Below, piece by piece: positions 20,143-29,290 of a stretch of 64,000 bases of DNA. Made by a program: the position numbers and the translations under genes. Numbering within the stretch: the first letter of the stretch is position 1; each line of letters opens with the position of its first letter. The stretch comes from Klebsiella terrigena (lineage in GTDB: Bacteria; Pseudomonadota; Gammaproteobacteria; Enterobacterales; Enterobacteriaceae): assembly GCF_006539725.1 (NCBI RefSeq), contig NZ_BJNO01000016.1:62001-126000 (forward strand), in the 5' to 3' direction. Below the pieces are notes generated by a model. That model was not told where the DNA came from. It did no database searches and saw only the letters and a program-made list of their open reading frames with translations.

Positions 20143-20168
20143 CAAAAAAGCCGGGCGTTAGCCCGGCT
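20143..20168 (-). terminator. Terminator of tktA
   Basis: AGCCGGGC/GCCCGGCT 8-bp stem with a GUUA/UAAC loop followed on the minus strand by a run of six U. Confidence 0.9.
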
Positions 20169-20206
20169 CATTCTTCTGATGCCTTCGCGAAGCGCGTTGC
20201 TCAGAA

Positions 20207-22198
20207 CTACAGCAGCGCTTTCGCCTTAGCGACCACGTTCTCAACGGTGAAGCCGAACTCTTCGAACAGCAGCTCAGCCGGCGCAGACTCGCCGAAGCTG
20301 GTCATACCGACGATGGCGCCGTTCAGACCCACGTATTTGAACCAGTAGTCAGCGATACCCGCTTCCACGGCCACGCGAGCCGAAACCGCTTTCGGCAGCA
20401 CCGATTCACGGTACGCCGCATCCTGCTTGTCGAAGGCATCGGTGGACGGCATGGAGACCACGCGCGCCTTCACCCCTTCTGCAGACAGCTGGTCCCACGC
20501 GGCAACCGCCAGCTCAACTTCTGAACCGGTGGCAATGAAGATCAGCTCCGGCTGGCCGGCACAATCCTTCAGCACGTAGCCGCCGCGGGCAACGTTCGCC
20601 AGCTGCTCCGCCGTACGCTCCTGCTGCGCCAGGTTCTGACGTGACAGGATCAGCGCCGTCGGGCCGTCGTGACGCTCAACGCCGTATTTCCACGCAATCG
20701 CCGATTCCACCTGGTCACACGGACGCCATGTGCTCATGTTCGGCGTCACGCGCAGGGAAGCCACCTGCTCGACCGGCTGGTGCGTCGGGCCGTCTTCGCC
20801 CAGACCGATGGAGTCGTGGGTGTAGACCATCACCTGACGCTGCTTCATCAGCGCCGCCATACGTACCGCGTTACGCGCGTACTCCACGAACATCAGGAAG
20901 GTAGAGGTGTACGGCAGGAAACCGCCGTGCAGGGAGATACCGTTGGCAATCGCGGTCATCCCGAACTCACGCACGCCGTAGTGGATGTAGTTCCCGGCGG
21001 TGTCTTCGTTAATCGCCTTCGAGCCGGACCAGATGGTCAGGTTGGACGGCGCCAGGTCAGCCGAGCCGCCGAGGAATTCAGGCAGCAGCGGGCCAAAGGC
21101 TTCAATCGCATTCTGCGACGCTTTACGGCTGGCGATTTTCGCCGGGTTAGCCTGCAGTTTCGCGATGAATTCGTTCGCTTTCGCGTCGAAGTCAGCCGGC
21201 ATTTCACCCTTCATGCGGCGGGTATACTCGGCGGCTTCCTGCGGGAAGGCTTTCGCATAAGCAGCGAACTTCTCGTTCCACGCTGCTTCTTTAGCCTGAC
21301 CGGCTTCTTTCGCATCCCACTGCGCGTAGATGTCAGACGGGATTTCAAACGCCGGGTGGGTCCAGCCCAGGGCCTCGCGGGTCAGCGCGATTTCCGCGTC
21401 GCCCAGCGGCGCGCCGTGGGAGTCGTGGGTGCCCTGTTTGTTCGGCGAACCGAAGCCGATGATGGTTTTGCACATCAGCAGGGACGGCTTGTCGGTCACC
21501 GCACGCGCTTCTTCTACCGCGCGTTTGATGGCCTCAGCGTCATGGCCGTCAACGCCGCGCACCACGTGCCAGCCGTAGGCTTCGAAACGTTTAGCGGTAT
21601 CGTCGGTGAACCAGCCTTCAACGTGACCGTCGATGGAGATGCCGTTGTCGTCATAGAACGCCACCAGCTTGCCCAGCTTCAGGGTACCGGCCAGGGAGCA
21701 CACTTCGTGAGAAATGCCTTCCATCATGCAGCCGTCGCCCATGAAGGCGTAGGTGAAGTGGTCAACGATATCGTGGCCCGGACGGTTGAACTGCGCCGCC
21801 AGGGTTTTTTCAGCAATCGCCATCCCGACCGCGTTGGCAATCCCCTGGCCCAGCGGGCCGGTGGTGGTTTCAACGCCGGCGGTGTAGCCAACTTCCGGGT
21901 GGCCCGGGGTTCTGGAGTGCAGCTGACGGAAGTTTTTCAGTTCTTCAATCGGCAGATCATAACCGGTGAGATGCAGCAGGCTGTAAATCAGCATTGAGCC
22001 GTGGCCGTTGGAGAGCACGAAACGGTCGCGATCGGCCCAGGCCGGGTTGTTCGGGTTATGATTCAGGAAATCACGCCACAGGACTTCGGCAATGTCAGCC
22101 ATACCCATCGGGGCACCCGGGTGGCCGGATTTGGCTTTCTGTACCGCGTCCATGCTCAGCGCACGAATAGCGTTAGCAAGCTCTTTACGTGAGGACAT
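20207..22198 (-). CDS. tktA: Transketolase A
   Basis: ThDP-dependent two-carbon ketol transfer in the pentose phosphate pathway. [20 protein letters not shown] starts the 663-residue protein, identical in length to E. coli; the open frame extends 39 non-conserved residues further upstream. The ThDP motif begins at [18 protein letters not shown], and the pyrimidine-binding and C-terminal domains follow. Divergent from loiP. Confidence 0.97.
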   Translation of the reverse strand: MSSRKELANAIRALSMDAVQKAKSGHPGAPMGMADIAEVLWRDFLNHNPNNPAWADRDRFVLSNGHGSMLIYSLLHLTGYDLPIEELKNFRQLHSRTPGHPEVGYTAGVETTTGPLGQGIANAVGMAIAEKTLAAQFNRPGHDIVDHFTYAFMGDGCMMEGISHEVCSLAGTLKLGKLVAFYDDNGISIDGHVEGWFTDDTAKRFEAYGWHVVRGVDGHDAEAIKRAVEEARAVTDKPSLLMCKTIIGFGSPNKQGTHDSHGAPLGDAEIALTREALGWTHPAFEIPSDIYAQWDAKEAGQAKEAAWNEKFAAYAKAFPQEAAEYTRRMKGEMPADFDAKANEFIAKLQANPAKIASRKASQNAIEAFGPLLPEFLGGSADLAPSNLTIWSGSKAINEDTAGNYIHYGVREFGMTAIANGISLHGGFLPYTSTFLMFVEYARNAVRMAALMKQRQVMVYTHDSIGLGEDGPTHQPVEQVASLRVTPNMSTWRPCDQVESAIAWKYGVERHDGPTALILSRQNLAQQERTAEQLANVARGGYVLKDCAGQPELIFIATGSEVELAVAAWDQLSAEGVKARVVSMPSTDAFDKQDAAYRESVLPKAVSARVAVEAGIADYWFKYVGLNGAIVGMTSFGESAPAELLFEEFGFTVENVVAKAKALL

Positions 22199-22476
22199 TT
22201 TGACTCCAGTTCGGACTGTTGAAGGCCATACCCTTAACGACTTGACGACAGCGCGTTTTGGGCTACGCCGGAAAAAAGTGACAACAATGTAACCCAAGCG
22301 ACAAAACATGTACATGGAGCATCCTTTTGTGGTTTAAGAAATCTCCGGAACACGTTGTGCTGCCCCGGAATCCTCTCGCCCGTAACGCGCAATACTCTTT
22401 ATAATTTGTGCAGGATGCGACATGCTTACCGTCGCCTTTTTCAGACAAAAAATCGTAAGATTGTGGAAGATAAAAA

Positions 22477-23235
22477 ATGAAAATTCGCTCAACTATTCTT
22501 GCCCTTGGGATCGCAGCAACGCTCACCGGATGTCAGAACATGGACTCCAACGCCCTCCTCAGCTCCGGCGCCGAAGCTTTCCAGGCCTACTCTCTGAGCG
22601 ACGCGCAGGTCAAAGCGCTCAGCGACCAGGCCTGTAAAGAGATGGATAGCAAGGCAACTATTTCGCCCGCCGGCAGCGAATACAGCAAGCGTCTGAATAA
22701 AATCGCCGCCGCGCTGGGGGACAATATCAACGGCCAGCCGGTTAACTACAAAGTGTATGAAACCAAAGACGTTAACGCGTTTGCGATGGCCAACGGCTGC
22801 ATCCGCGTATACAGCGGCCTGATGGACATCATGAACGATAACGAAGTGGAAGCGGTTATCGGCCACGAAATGGGCCACGTTGCGCTGGGTCACGTGAAAA
22901 AAGGTATGCAGGTGGCGCTCGGCACCAACGCCGTTCGCGCCGCCGCCGCGTCTGCGGGCGGTATCGTCGGCAGCCTCTCCCAGTCTCAGTTGGGCGATCT
23001 GGGCGAAAAGCTGGTGAACTCGCAGTTCTCCCAGCGCCAGGAGTCCGAAGCGGACGACTACTCCTACGATCTGCTGCGTAAGCGCGGAATTAATCCGTCG
23101 GGACTGGCCACCAGCTTCGAGAAGCTGGCCAAGCTGGAAGCCGGGCGTCAGAGCTCAATGTTTGACGATCACCCGGCATCGCAGGAGCGCGCTCAGCACA
23201 TCCGCGATCGCATGAAGGCCGACGGCATTAAATAA
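22477..23235 (+). CDS. loiP: Outer-membrane metalloprotease lipoprotein LoiP
   Basis: M48-family zinc protease (yggG) anchored to the outer membrane in E. coli. It has 252 residues, the same length. The lipobox ATLTGC places the acylated Cys at about residue 19. The zinc site is VIGHEMGHVALGH with the downstream Glu in QESEADDYSYDLL. It is the last conserved gene before the catabolic island. Confidence 0.95.
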   Translation: MKIRSTILALGIAATLTGCQNMDSNALLSSGAEAFQAYSLSDAQVKALSDQACKEMDSKATISPAGSEYSKRLNKIAAALGDNINGQPVNYKVYETKDVNAFAMANGCIRVYSGLMDIMNDNEVEAVIGHEMGHVALGHVKKGMQVALGTNAVRAAAASAGGIVGSLSQSQLGDLGEKLVNSQFSQRQESEADDYSYDLLRKRGINPSGLATSFEKLAKLEAGRQSSMFDDHPASQERAQHIRDRMKADGIK

Positions 23236-23242
23236 TCCCGGC

Positions 23243-23270
23243 TCCCCTCTCTGCAACGCCAGAGAGGGGA
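23243..23270. terminator. Hairpin between loiP and the catabolic array
   Basis: Ten-base perfect stem TCCCCTCTCT/AGAGAGGGGA with an 8-base loop lies between the convergent loiP and ThDP-enzyme genes. Neither side has a clean U-run downstream, so termination strength is uncertain. Confidence 0.5.
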
Positions 23271-23277
23271 AAACGGC

Positions 23278-24918
23278 TTAATACAGCGTTTTCTGCGGCG
23301 GCCCGGCAAAACGCAGCGCGCCAATCTGCCCCATTTTGACCTCCACCACCGACGGCCCCGGCATCGCCAGCGCTTCGGTCATCACCGACTGGAAATCCTC
23401 CGCCCGCTCAACGCTCCACGCCTGCAGGCCGATGGCCTGCGCCAGCAGCGTGAAATCCGGAGTATGCAGCTCGTTGTAATACTGACGCCCGCCGAAATAC
23501 TTATCCTGAATCCCGCGCATCACGCCGTAGCCGCCATCGTTCATGACAATCAGCGTGACGTTAGCCTTTTCCTGCGCCAGCGTCGCCAGCTCCCCCAGAT
23601 TCAGGCTCAGCCCGCCGTCGCCGACGAGGCCGACCACCTTCCGCTGCGGGTTAGCAATCGCCGTGCCGATCGCCATCGGCAGGCCCATGCCAATGGCCCC
23701 GGCCAGCGAGTGAATGTTCATTAACGGGCCGTGGGCGCGGAACAGACGGCTCCCCCACAGGCTGCCGGAAACGGTGATATCGCGCACCAGGATCCCGTCG
23801 TCAGGCAGCGCCTGCGCGATGGCGTCGTTCAGCTGTGCGTAGGCGCCGCACTGCTCGCGCAGCCCGCTATCCGCCAGCGCGACCGCCTCTTTGACCTGCG
23901 CGTCCCACTGCTCATTGCCCCATTCACGCCCCTGCGTTTTTTCCGCCAGCGCCGCCAGCAGGCTGGCACAGTCGGCAATCAGCGTGTTATCCATCAGATA
24001 GTTACGGCTGGCCGCTGCCGGGTCGATATCAATCTGCACCCTTGGCGACGGCAGTTCGAGGGTCCAGGAGCGGGTTTCGTTGCTGCGCAGGCGCGAGCCC
24101 GCCACCAGGGTAAAATCGCACTGCGCCATCAGCGCTTCAACGGACGGCGAATTATGGAACGCGCGCAGGCTGGCGCGGTGCGCGTCCGGCAGCACGCCGC
24201 GGCCGTGGGTGCTGGAGATCACCGTCATCCCGGCATCGGCCAGCTTTTTCACCGCCGCCGCGCTGCCGATAGCCCCGCCGCCCAGCCACAGCAGCGGTCG
24301 TTTCGCCTGTCGCAGCTGCGCCCACAGCGCATCGACAACGGCGCTATCGGCGTCCGCCGCCGGGGCCGCTTTCAGCGCGGCGGTCACCAGCGAGGCCGGG
24401 ATTTTCGCGCCCTGAATATCAATCGGGATCTCAACCGATACCGGCCCGCACGGCGGCGTTTGCGCCTCCTGAATCGCCTTATGCAGAATAGCCAGCGCCT
24501 GGCTGGCGTTGCTGATGCGGTACGCGCGCTTCGAGCTGGCCTTCAGGAAGGTCAGCTGGTCGCGGGTTTCGTGAATAAAGCCGGTGTCGGCATCGAGCCA
24601 GGTCTTCTCCACCTGACCGGTGAGGTGCAGCAGCGGCGTACAGGCGTTCATCGCCTCCACCAGCGCCCCTACCGCGTTGCCGGCCCCCGCGCCGGTGCTG
24701 GTCAACGCCACGCCCAGTCCGGAAAAGCGCCCGTGGGCGTCGGCCATGGTGACCGATCCGGCCTCACCGCGCGCCGGAACAAAGCGGATATTTCCACGCT
24801 GGCCTACCGCATCGGCGATCGGCAGGTTGTGAATAGAGATGACGCCGTAAATAGCCTCAACGTTGTACTGCTCCAGCGTTCTGGCGATGGCTTCGCCGAC
24901 GGTTATCATTTCGCTCAT
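23278..24918 (-). CDS. ThDP-dependent decarboxylase/acetolactate-synthase-like enzyme
   Basis: Member of the acetolactate synthase/benzoylformate decarboxylase superfamily, 546 residues from the ATG at 24918 (AGGG upstream); an ATG eight codons earlier overlaps the preceding gene and is less likely. RGEAGSVTMADAHGR carries the activating Glu of the pyrimidine domain. GLVGDGGLSLNLGE...VIVMNDGGYG is the Mg/ThDP motif of the C-terminal domain. A 2-oxo acid decarboxylase producing an aldehyde for the neighbouring aldehyde dehydrogenase is a reasonable guess, but the substrate is unknown. It is the last gene of the minus-strand catabolic array. Confidence 0.85.
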   Translation of the reverse strand: MSEMITVGEAIARTLEQYNVEAIYGVISIHNLPIADAVGQRGNIRFVPARGEAGSVTMADAHGRFSGLGVALTSTGAGAGNAVGALVEAMNACTPLLHLTGQVEKTWLDADTGFIHETRDQLTFLKASSKRAYRISNASQALAILHKAIQEAQTPPCGPVSVEIPIDIQGAKIPASLVTAALKAAPAADADSAVVDALWAQLRQAKRPLLWLGGGAIGSAAAVKKLADAGMTVISSTHGRGVLPDAHRASLRAFHNSPSVEALMAQCDFTLVAGSRLRSNETRSWTLELPSPRVQIDIDPAAASRNYLMDNTLIADCASLLAALAEKTQGREWGNEQWDAQVKEAVALADSGLREQCGAYAQLNDAIAQALPDDGILVRDITVSGSLWGSRLFRAHGPLMNIHSLAGAIGMGLPMAIGTAIANPQRKVVGLVGDGGLSLNLGELATLAQEKANVTLIVMNDGGYGVMRGIQDKYFGGRQYYNELHTPDFTLLAQAIGLQAWSVERAEDFQSVMTEALAMPGPSVVEVKMGQIGALRFAGPPQKTLY

Positions 24919-24932
24919 TGCACACCCTTTTC

Positions 24933-26402
24933 TTAGTCGCACCAGTGGTTGACGCTATTACCCGTCGCCAGATAAATGCTTTTTTGTTGCATCCAGGCCT
25001 TTAGCCCCTGAATCCCTTTTTCGCGGCCCAGGCCGCTCTCTTTAAAGCCCCCAAATGGGGTCGAAATGGAGAAAACCTTGTAGGTGTTGATCCACACCGT
25101 TCCGACTTCCAGGCGATCGCTTAAGCGCAGAGCGCGTCCGCTGTCTCGCGTCCAGATCCCGGCCGCCAGGCCGTAAACCGAATCATTGGCCTGCTGGATC
25201 AGCGCGTCTTCATCGCTGAAGCTCATCGCCACCAGCACCGGACCGAAGATCTCCTCCCGGCAGGCGCGGGCCGCGTTGGTCAGCCCCTCAACGATCGTCG
25301 GTTGAAAATAGCTGCCTGCCGCCAGCGCCGGATCCGCCGGGATCTCGCCGCCGCACAGCACCCGGCCGCCTTCGCGTTTAGCCAGCTCGACGTACTCCAG
25401 CACGCTGTCGCGGTGCTTTTCATTAATCAGCGGTCCGACGTGGGTGTCCGCGCTAAACGGATGGCCGATTCTGAGCCCGCGGGTCAGCTCCAGCAGGCGC
25501 GCCATCAGCTGCGGATAGACTTTTTCATGCACAAACAGCCGCGAGCCGGCGATGCAGGCCTGGCCGCCGGAGCTAAAGATGCCGTAGCAGATGCCGCGCG
25601 CCGCCTGCTCAACATCGGCATCTTCCAGCACGATAGTCGGCGATTTGCCGCCAAGCTCCAGCGACGCCGGGATCAGCTTTTCCGCCGCCACGTGCGCCAG
25701 ATGACGTCCGGTGCTGGTGCCGCCGGTAAACGAAATTTTGCGCACCAGAGGGTGGCGGGCCAGCGCGTCGCCAATCACCGATCCTTTCCCCGGCAGGACG
25801 CTGAGCAGGCCCGCCGGCAGGCCGGCCTGTTCGAAGATCCGCGCCAGCTCCAGCGCCATCAGCGGCGTGGCTTCCGCCGGCTTGAGGATCACCGCGTTAC
25901 CGGCGGCGATCGCCGGGGCCACTTTTTGCATCTCGCTGGCGATCGGCGAGTTCCACGGCGTAATCGCCGCCACCACGCCCAGCGGCTCGTAGCGGCTGAG
26001 CGTCAGCAGATCCGCCTGACGCGGGGTCGGCAGTTCGCCCTCCAGCAGCTCGCAGGCGGCGGCAAAGTAGCGGGCGCTGCCCGCGGCGCTCATCACCAGG
26101 CCTCGCGCCTCCGCCAGCGGCTTACCGTTGTCGCGGCTCTGCATCCGCGCCAGTTCATCAAGGCGGGATTCGATAATATCCGCCGCTTTATGCAGGATCT
26201 TTGCCCGCAGATGGGGCAGCATGCTGCGCCACGCCGGCTGGCGCCAGGCGCTTTCGGCCAGCGCGATCGCCTCATGCAGATCCTCAAGGCTTGCCGCATG
26301 CAGCGTGGCGTTGACCGTGCCGTCGGCCGGAAACTGGCTGTGCATCAGGTTGCCGCCGCCGTGGCGCCAGCGACCGCCGATAAAAATCTTTAACTCATCC
26401 AT
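24933..26402 (-). CDS. NAD(P)-dependent aldehyde dehydrogenase
   Basis: A 489-residue aldehyde dehydrogenase superfamily protein. The catalytic Cys is in SSGGQACIAGSRLF and the general-base Glu in ASLELGGKSPTIV. The cofactor site includes ITPWNSPIASEMQKVAPAI and FTGGTSTGRHLAH, and EIFGPVL is near the C-terminus. It resembles the 2-hydroxymuconic semialdehyde/betaine aldehyde dehydrogenase branch. It lies between the aspartate-dehydrogenase-like gene (15-base gap) and the ThDP enzyme (14-base gap), so it probably oxidises an aldehyde made within this pathway. Confidence 0.88.
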   Translation of the reverse strand: MDELKIFIGGRWRHGGGNLMHSQFPADGTVNATLHAASLEDLHEAIALAESAWRQPAWRSMLPHLRAKILHKAADIIESRLDELARMQSRDNGKPLAEARGLVMSAAGSARYFAAACELLEGELPTPRQADLLTLSRYEPLGVVAAITPWNSPIASEMQKVAPAIAAGNAVILKPAEATPLMALELARIFEQAGLPAGLLSVLPGKGSVIGDALARHPLVRKISFTGGTSTGRHLAHVAAEKLIPASLELGGKSPTIVLEDADVEQAARGICYGIFSSGGQACIAGSRLFVHEKVYPQLMARLLELTRGLRIGHPFSADTHVGPLINEKHRDSVLEYVELAKREGGRVLCGGEIPADPALAAGSYFQPTIVEGLTNAARACREEIFGPVLVAMSFSDEDALIQQANDSVYGLAAGIWTRDSGRALRLSDRLEVGTVWINTYKVFSISTPFGGFKESGLGREKGIQGLKAWMQQKSIYLATGNSVNHWCD

Positions 26403-26417
26403 CGCCGCCTCTTTGCG

Positions 26418-27182
26418 CTATGCCAGTTCGCGGCAGGCGCGAACCGCGCTCAGTGCCGCCAGGGTGGAAGTTTTTGGGTTGCTGGCGAGCGGTAATCCGC
26501 TGAGCTCCAGATGGAACTCGCCAAACGCGCCCTGTACGTGCAGGGTGTGGGTATTGCGCCGGGTCAGCGGATCGACCATCAGCTGTACCCGGGTATCGTC
26601 CATCCCGATGCCGCCCAGCGCCACGGTTGCCGCAACGTTGGCGTTCGCCGGAAACAGGCGAGCCGCTTCGCGCGCGCTGCCTTCAAAAAAGATTTTTGCT
26701 TCAGTGACCGCGTTGAGGTCGATGAGCATTTCCGCATAGCTGCCGCGCCAGCTGGCCGGGCTTTTGCGCGACCGGTAGGTCACCTGCTCAAGACCGCCCT
26801 CTTTCGCAGCCGCCAGTCCGTCGATACCGGCCACCGCGCCGGAAAGCAGAGTTAGCCGGCCTCCGGCGCCGTTGAGGCGCTTTTCCAGTTCGCTATCCGC
26901 CAGCGCGCCGGTAGAGATCACCGCCAGATGCCAGCCGCGCCTGAGAATGGCTTCACCAAACTGCGCCACCGCCTGCTGGCTGGCGCACTCCAGCACCAGA
27001 TCCGGGGTTTCCGCGCAGGACTGCGGATCGTCCAGTACCGCTACCGCATCGCCGAAGCGCTGGCGGATCGCCGCGTGGTGCGCCTCGCGCGCCACCACCC
27101 AGCCAAGGGCGACCTGCGGCGGCAGCCGTTCAATCACCGCCTGCGCCATCGCGCCATAGCCGATGAGCATGATCTTTTTCAT
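26418..27182 (-). CDS. L-aspartate dehydrogenase-like oxidoreductase
   Basis: DUF108/NadX-family protein of 254 residues. The Rossmann motif is IGYGAMAQAVIERL. The family block RRNTHTLHVQGAFGEFHLEL ends in SNPKTSTLAALSA, with the His expected at the active site. Known family members oxidise L-aspartate to iminoaspartate/oxaloacetate with NAD(P). In an aromatic-degradation cluster it may act on an amino or imino acid released from the ring compound, or in the reverse direction; both are inference. Confidence 0.85.
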   Translation of the reverse strand: MKKIMLIGYGAMAQAVIERLPPQVALGWVVAREAHHAAIRQRFGDAVAVLDDPQSCAETPDLVLECASQQAVAQFGEAILRRGWHLAVISTGALADSELEKRLNGAGGRLTLLSGAVAGIDGLAAAKEGGLEQVTYRSRKSPASWRGSYAEMLIDLNAVTEAKIFFEGSAREAARLFPANANVAATVALGGIGMDDTRVQLMVDPLTRRNTHTLHVQGAFGEFHLELSGLPLASNPKTSTLAALSAVRACRELA

Positions 27183-27191
27183 CTCAACTCC

Positions 27192-27986
27192 TTACAGATG
27201 ACGGCAAAAGCCGCCGGAGACATCCAGCGCCGCGCCGGTGGTAAACGACGCCAGCGGCGAGGCGAGGAACAGCAGCGCCTGCGCCGGTTCCTGCGGCCTG
27301 CCGAGGCGCGCCATCGGGATCCCGCGCTTGCGGGCGATATCCGCCGTCCACGCGGGCCAGCTCTGACTCTTGTCCGTGCGGTTCTCGAAGCGCCGCTGCC
27401 ACTGTCCGGACTCCACCATGCCGAGCAGAATGGAGTTCACGCGAATGCCTTTGGTAACCAGGTCCTTCGACAGCGTCAGGGTCATGTTGAGCAGCGCCGC
27501 GCGCGCTGCGGAGGTGGCGATCATGTGCTCCTCCGGCTGCAGCGCCAGCAGCGAGTTCACGCAGGTGATCGAGGCGATATCCGAGCGCTCGAGCTGCGCC
27601 TGAAAGGCTTTCACCGGGTTAATCACCCCGAACAGCTTAAGCTCCGCCTCGTGCAGCCACGCCTCCCGCGGCGTATCGGCGAAGTGCGCCACGTACCCCT
27701 GCCCGGCGTTATTAATCAGCATGTCGGCACCGCCAAAGCGGGCCGCTACCGCGTCGGCAAAGCCCTGCACCTCGTATTCTTTCAGCACGTCGCAGCGGTA
27801 AGAGAAGACGTCCGCTCCCGGATATTCGTTTTGCAGCGCCGCATGGGCGCTGGCGAGCCGGTCCGGATTACGGCCGCAGAAGGCGACCTTCGCCCCCTCC
27901 CCCAGCAGCAGGCGCAGCGTTTCAAAGCCAATCCCTGACGACCCGCCGGTGACCACCGCTACGCGCCCCTCAATTTGTGCATTCAT
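27192..27986 (-). CDS. SDR-fold protein lacking the canonical Tyr-Lys pair
   Basis: A 264-residue short-chain dehydrogenase/reductase fold. The cofactor loop TGGSSGIGFET and NNAG are intact, and a Ser is present in CVNSLLAL. Where the YxxxK motif should stand, the sequence reads IATSAARAALLNM, so Tyr is Thr and Lys is Arg. A known SDR subgroup carries such SAAR sequences, so this may be a genuine variant active site rather than decay. The gene overlaps the end of the hydrolase gene by 17 bases and precedes the aspartate-dehydrogenase-like gene by 9. Confidence 0.82.
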   Translation of the reverse strand: MNAQIEGRVAVVTGGSSGIGFETLRLLLGEGAKVAFCGRNPDRLASAHAALQNEYPGADVFSYRCDVLKEYEVQGFADAVAARFGGADMLINNAGQGYVAHFADTPREAWLHEAELKLFGVINPVKAFQAQLERSDIASITCVNSLLALQPEEHMIATSAARAALLNMTLTLSKDLVTKGIRVNSILLGMVESGQWQRRFENRTDKSQSWPAWTADIARKRGIPMARLGRPQEPAQALLFLASPLASFTTGAALDVSGGFCRHL

Positions 27987-28743
27987 CGCGCACCTCTTCC
28001 CCTACCCGTAAAAGCTGTTGATTGAAAAATGTGTCGTTATCGAGATAGCTGGCGTGCCCCGCTCGCGGGATGCCGACGTACGGCATGCGGTAGCGCAGCG
28101 CCAGGCCGTGCACCAGCTCCGGCTGGGTAACGGCGTCCTGCTCGCCGCACCACGCCTCAAAGCGGCCGCCAAAATCGCCAAGCCAGCGGTGAATATCGTC
28201 ATGGGCCAGCATCCACGCCGCGGCCAGGTAGCCCTCGGCGCGCAGCCTGCGCATCCCGGCGGCAACGACGGCAACGTTAGCCTCATCGCTACAGGGGTGC
28301 AGCAGCTTCGCCGCCCGGCCCTGCGCCATCGCTTCGCCGCCGGCGGCCATCTGCTGCTGCCGACCCTGCCAGATTTTTTCACGCTGCGCGGCTTCCGCCC
28401 GGCCGTAGCCCTGAGCGGCATCGGCCAGCACCAGGCGCAGAACGCGCCCGGGATACTTTGCCGCAAAGGCGCTGGCCACCAGCGCGCCGAGCGAGTGGCC
28501 CACCAGCACCGCCTGCTCAACGCCGGCGTGGTCGAGCAGCCGCGCCAGCGCCTCGGCATAGTCGCCGGCATCCGCACGCTCGGCCGAGAGCATCGGGCTT
28601 TCGCCATAACCGGGCATATCCCAGGCCAGCACGCGGTAGCCGGACAGCGCCATCTGCTTATGCCAGGAGGCCGCGCCGGAGCTGATGCCGTGCAGCAGCA
28701 CCAGCGGTGTGCCGCTCCCCTGTTCACGAAAACCCGTCATCAT
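27970..28743 (-). CDS. Alpha/beta hydrolase, probable ring-cleavage product hydrolase
   Basis: A 257-residue alpha/beta-fold hydrolase. The oxyanion region is LVLLHGISSGAASWHKQ, the nucleophile elbow VGHSLGAL (Ser), the acid CGEQDAVT (Asp) and the base RAGHASYLD (His). Length and motifs fit C-C bond hydrolases of meta-cleavage pathways (MhpC/BphD group), which hydrolyse the product of an extradiol dioxygenase like the one encoded upstream. An esterase acting on a substrate ester is the alternative. Confidence 0.82.
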   Translation of the reverse strand: MMTGFREQGSGTPLVLLHGISSGAASWHKQMALSGYRVLAWDMPGYGESPMLSAERADAGDYAEALARLLDHAGVEQAVLVGHSLGALVASAFAAKYPGRVLRLVLADAAQGYGRAEAAQREKIWQGRQQQMAAGGEAMAQGRAAKLLHPCSDEANVAVVAAGMRRLRAEGYLAAAWMLAHDDIHRWLGDFGGRFEAWCGEQDAVTQPELVHGLALRYRMPYVGIPRAGHASYLDNDTFFNQQLLRVGEEVRDECTN

Positions 28744-28749
28744 GTCTCC

Positions 28750-29280
28750 TTAACCCCGCTTCACTTTCGACAGGGGATGATCTTGCGGATAGGTCGGGAT
28801 GTTCGGCTTGCGGGTGCCGAGCATCACGCACATCAGCGCTTCCTCTTCGCCGTGGTTAAACAGCCCGCGATAGATCCCCGCCGGGACGGAGATCAGGTCA
28901 CGCTCGCGCAGCACGGTTTCGGTATAGCTATCGCCGTCCTGAACCATCAGGGTTATCTGCCCCTTGAGCATGAAAAACACCTCTTCGACGTCATCGTGCA
29001 GGTGCAGCGGCCCTTCGCACTTCGCCGGCAGCACCATGGTCGAGAAGGTGAAGTTCTCCGCCGCCACGGTATTGGTATCGTTGGCGACGCCGGTGGCGCC
29101 GGTGCCGATGTAGCGCATCTGGGCGCGGCGGTATTTCGGGTCGAAATCGGCCTGGAACTTCAGCGCATTCCAGTCATATTTGCGTCCTTCAAAGCGCGCG
29201 ATCCGCGACTCAATCCACTCTTCCATCGTCAGGTGCTCAGGCTTGAGGCCCTGTTTTGCAGTTACGCTTGAATCTGTCAT
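28750..29280 (-). CDS. Cupin-domain protein
   Basis: A 176-residue single-cupin protein. Cupin motif 1 is intact in GPLHLHDDVEEVFFMLKG (HxH and Glu ligands). Motif 2 reads PAGIYRGLFN, with Arg where the fourth metal ligand His normally stands, so the metal site would be 2-His-1-Glu or absent. The function is not assignable from sequence: dioxygenase, isomerase or sugar-type cupin are all possible. It lies six bases upstream of the hydrolase and ten bases after the MFS gene, inside the catabolic array. Confidence 0.78.
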   Translation of the reverse strand: MTDSSVTAKQGLKPEHLTMEEWIESRIARFEGRKYDWNALKFQADFDPKYRRAQMRYIGTGATGVANDTNTVAAENFTFSTMVLPAKCEGPLHLHDDVEEVFFMLKGQITLMVQDGDSYTETVLRERDLISVPAGIYRGLFNHGEEEALMCVMLGTRKPNIPTYPQDHPLSKVKRG

Positions 29281-29290
29281 CGTCTTCTCC

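Noticed and set aside
20669-21997. 442-residue plus-strand open frame
   Set aside because: It is a shadow of tktA on the opposite strand; GC-rich codon bias opens long antisense frames.
23731-24936. 401-residue plus-strand open frame across the ThDP-enzyme gene
   Set aside because: Antisense shadow; the minus-strand frame has intact ThDP motifs, while this one is Arg/Gln-rich with no recognisable domain.
28018-29271. 417-residue plus-strand open frame across hydrolase and cupin genes
   Set aside because: It spans two clear minus-strand genes with catalytic motifs and operon spacing; composition is typical of an antisense frame.
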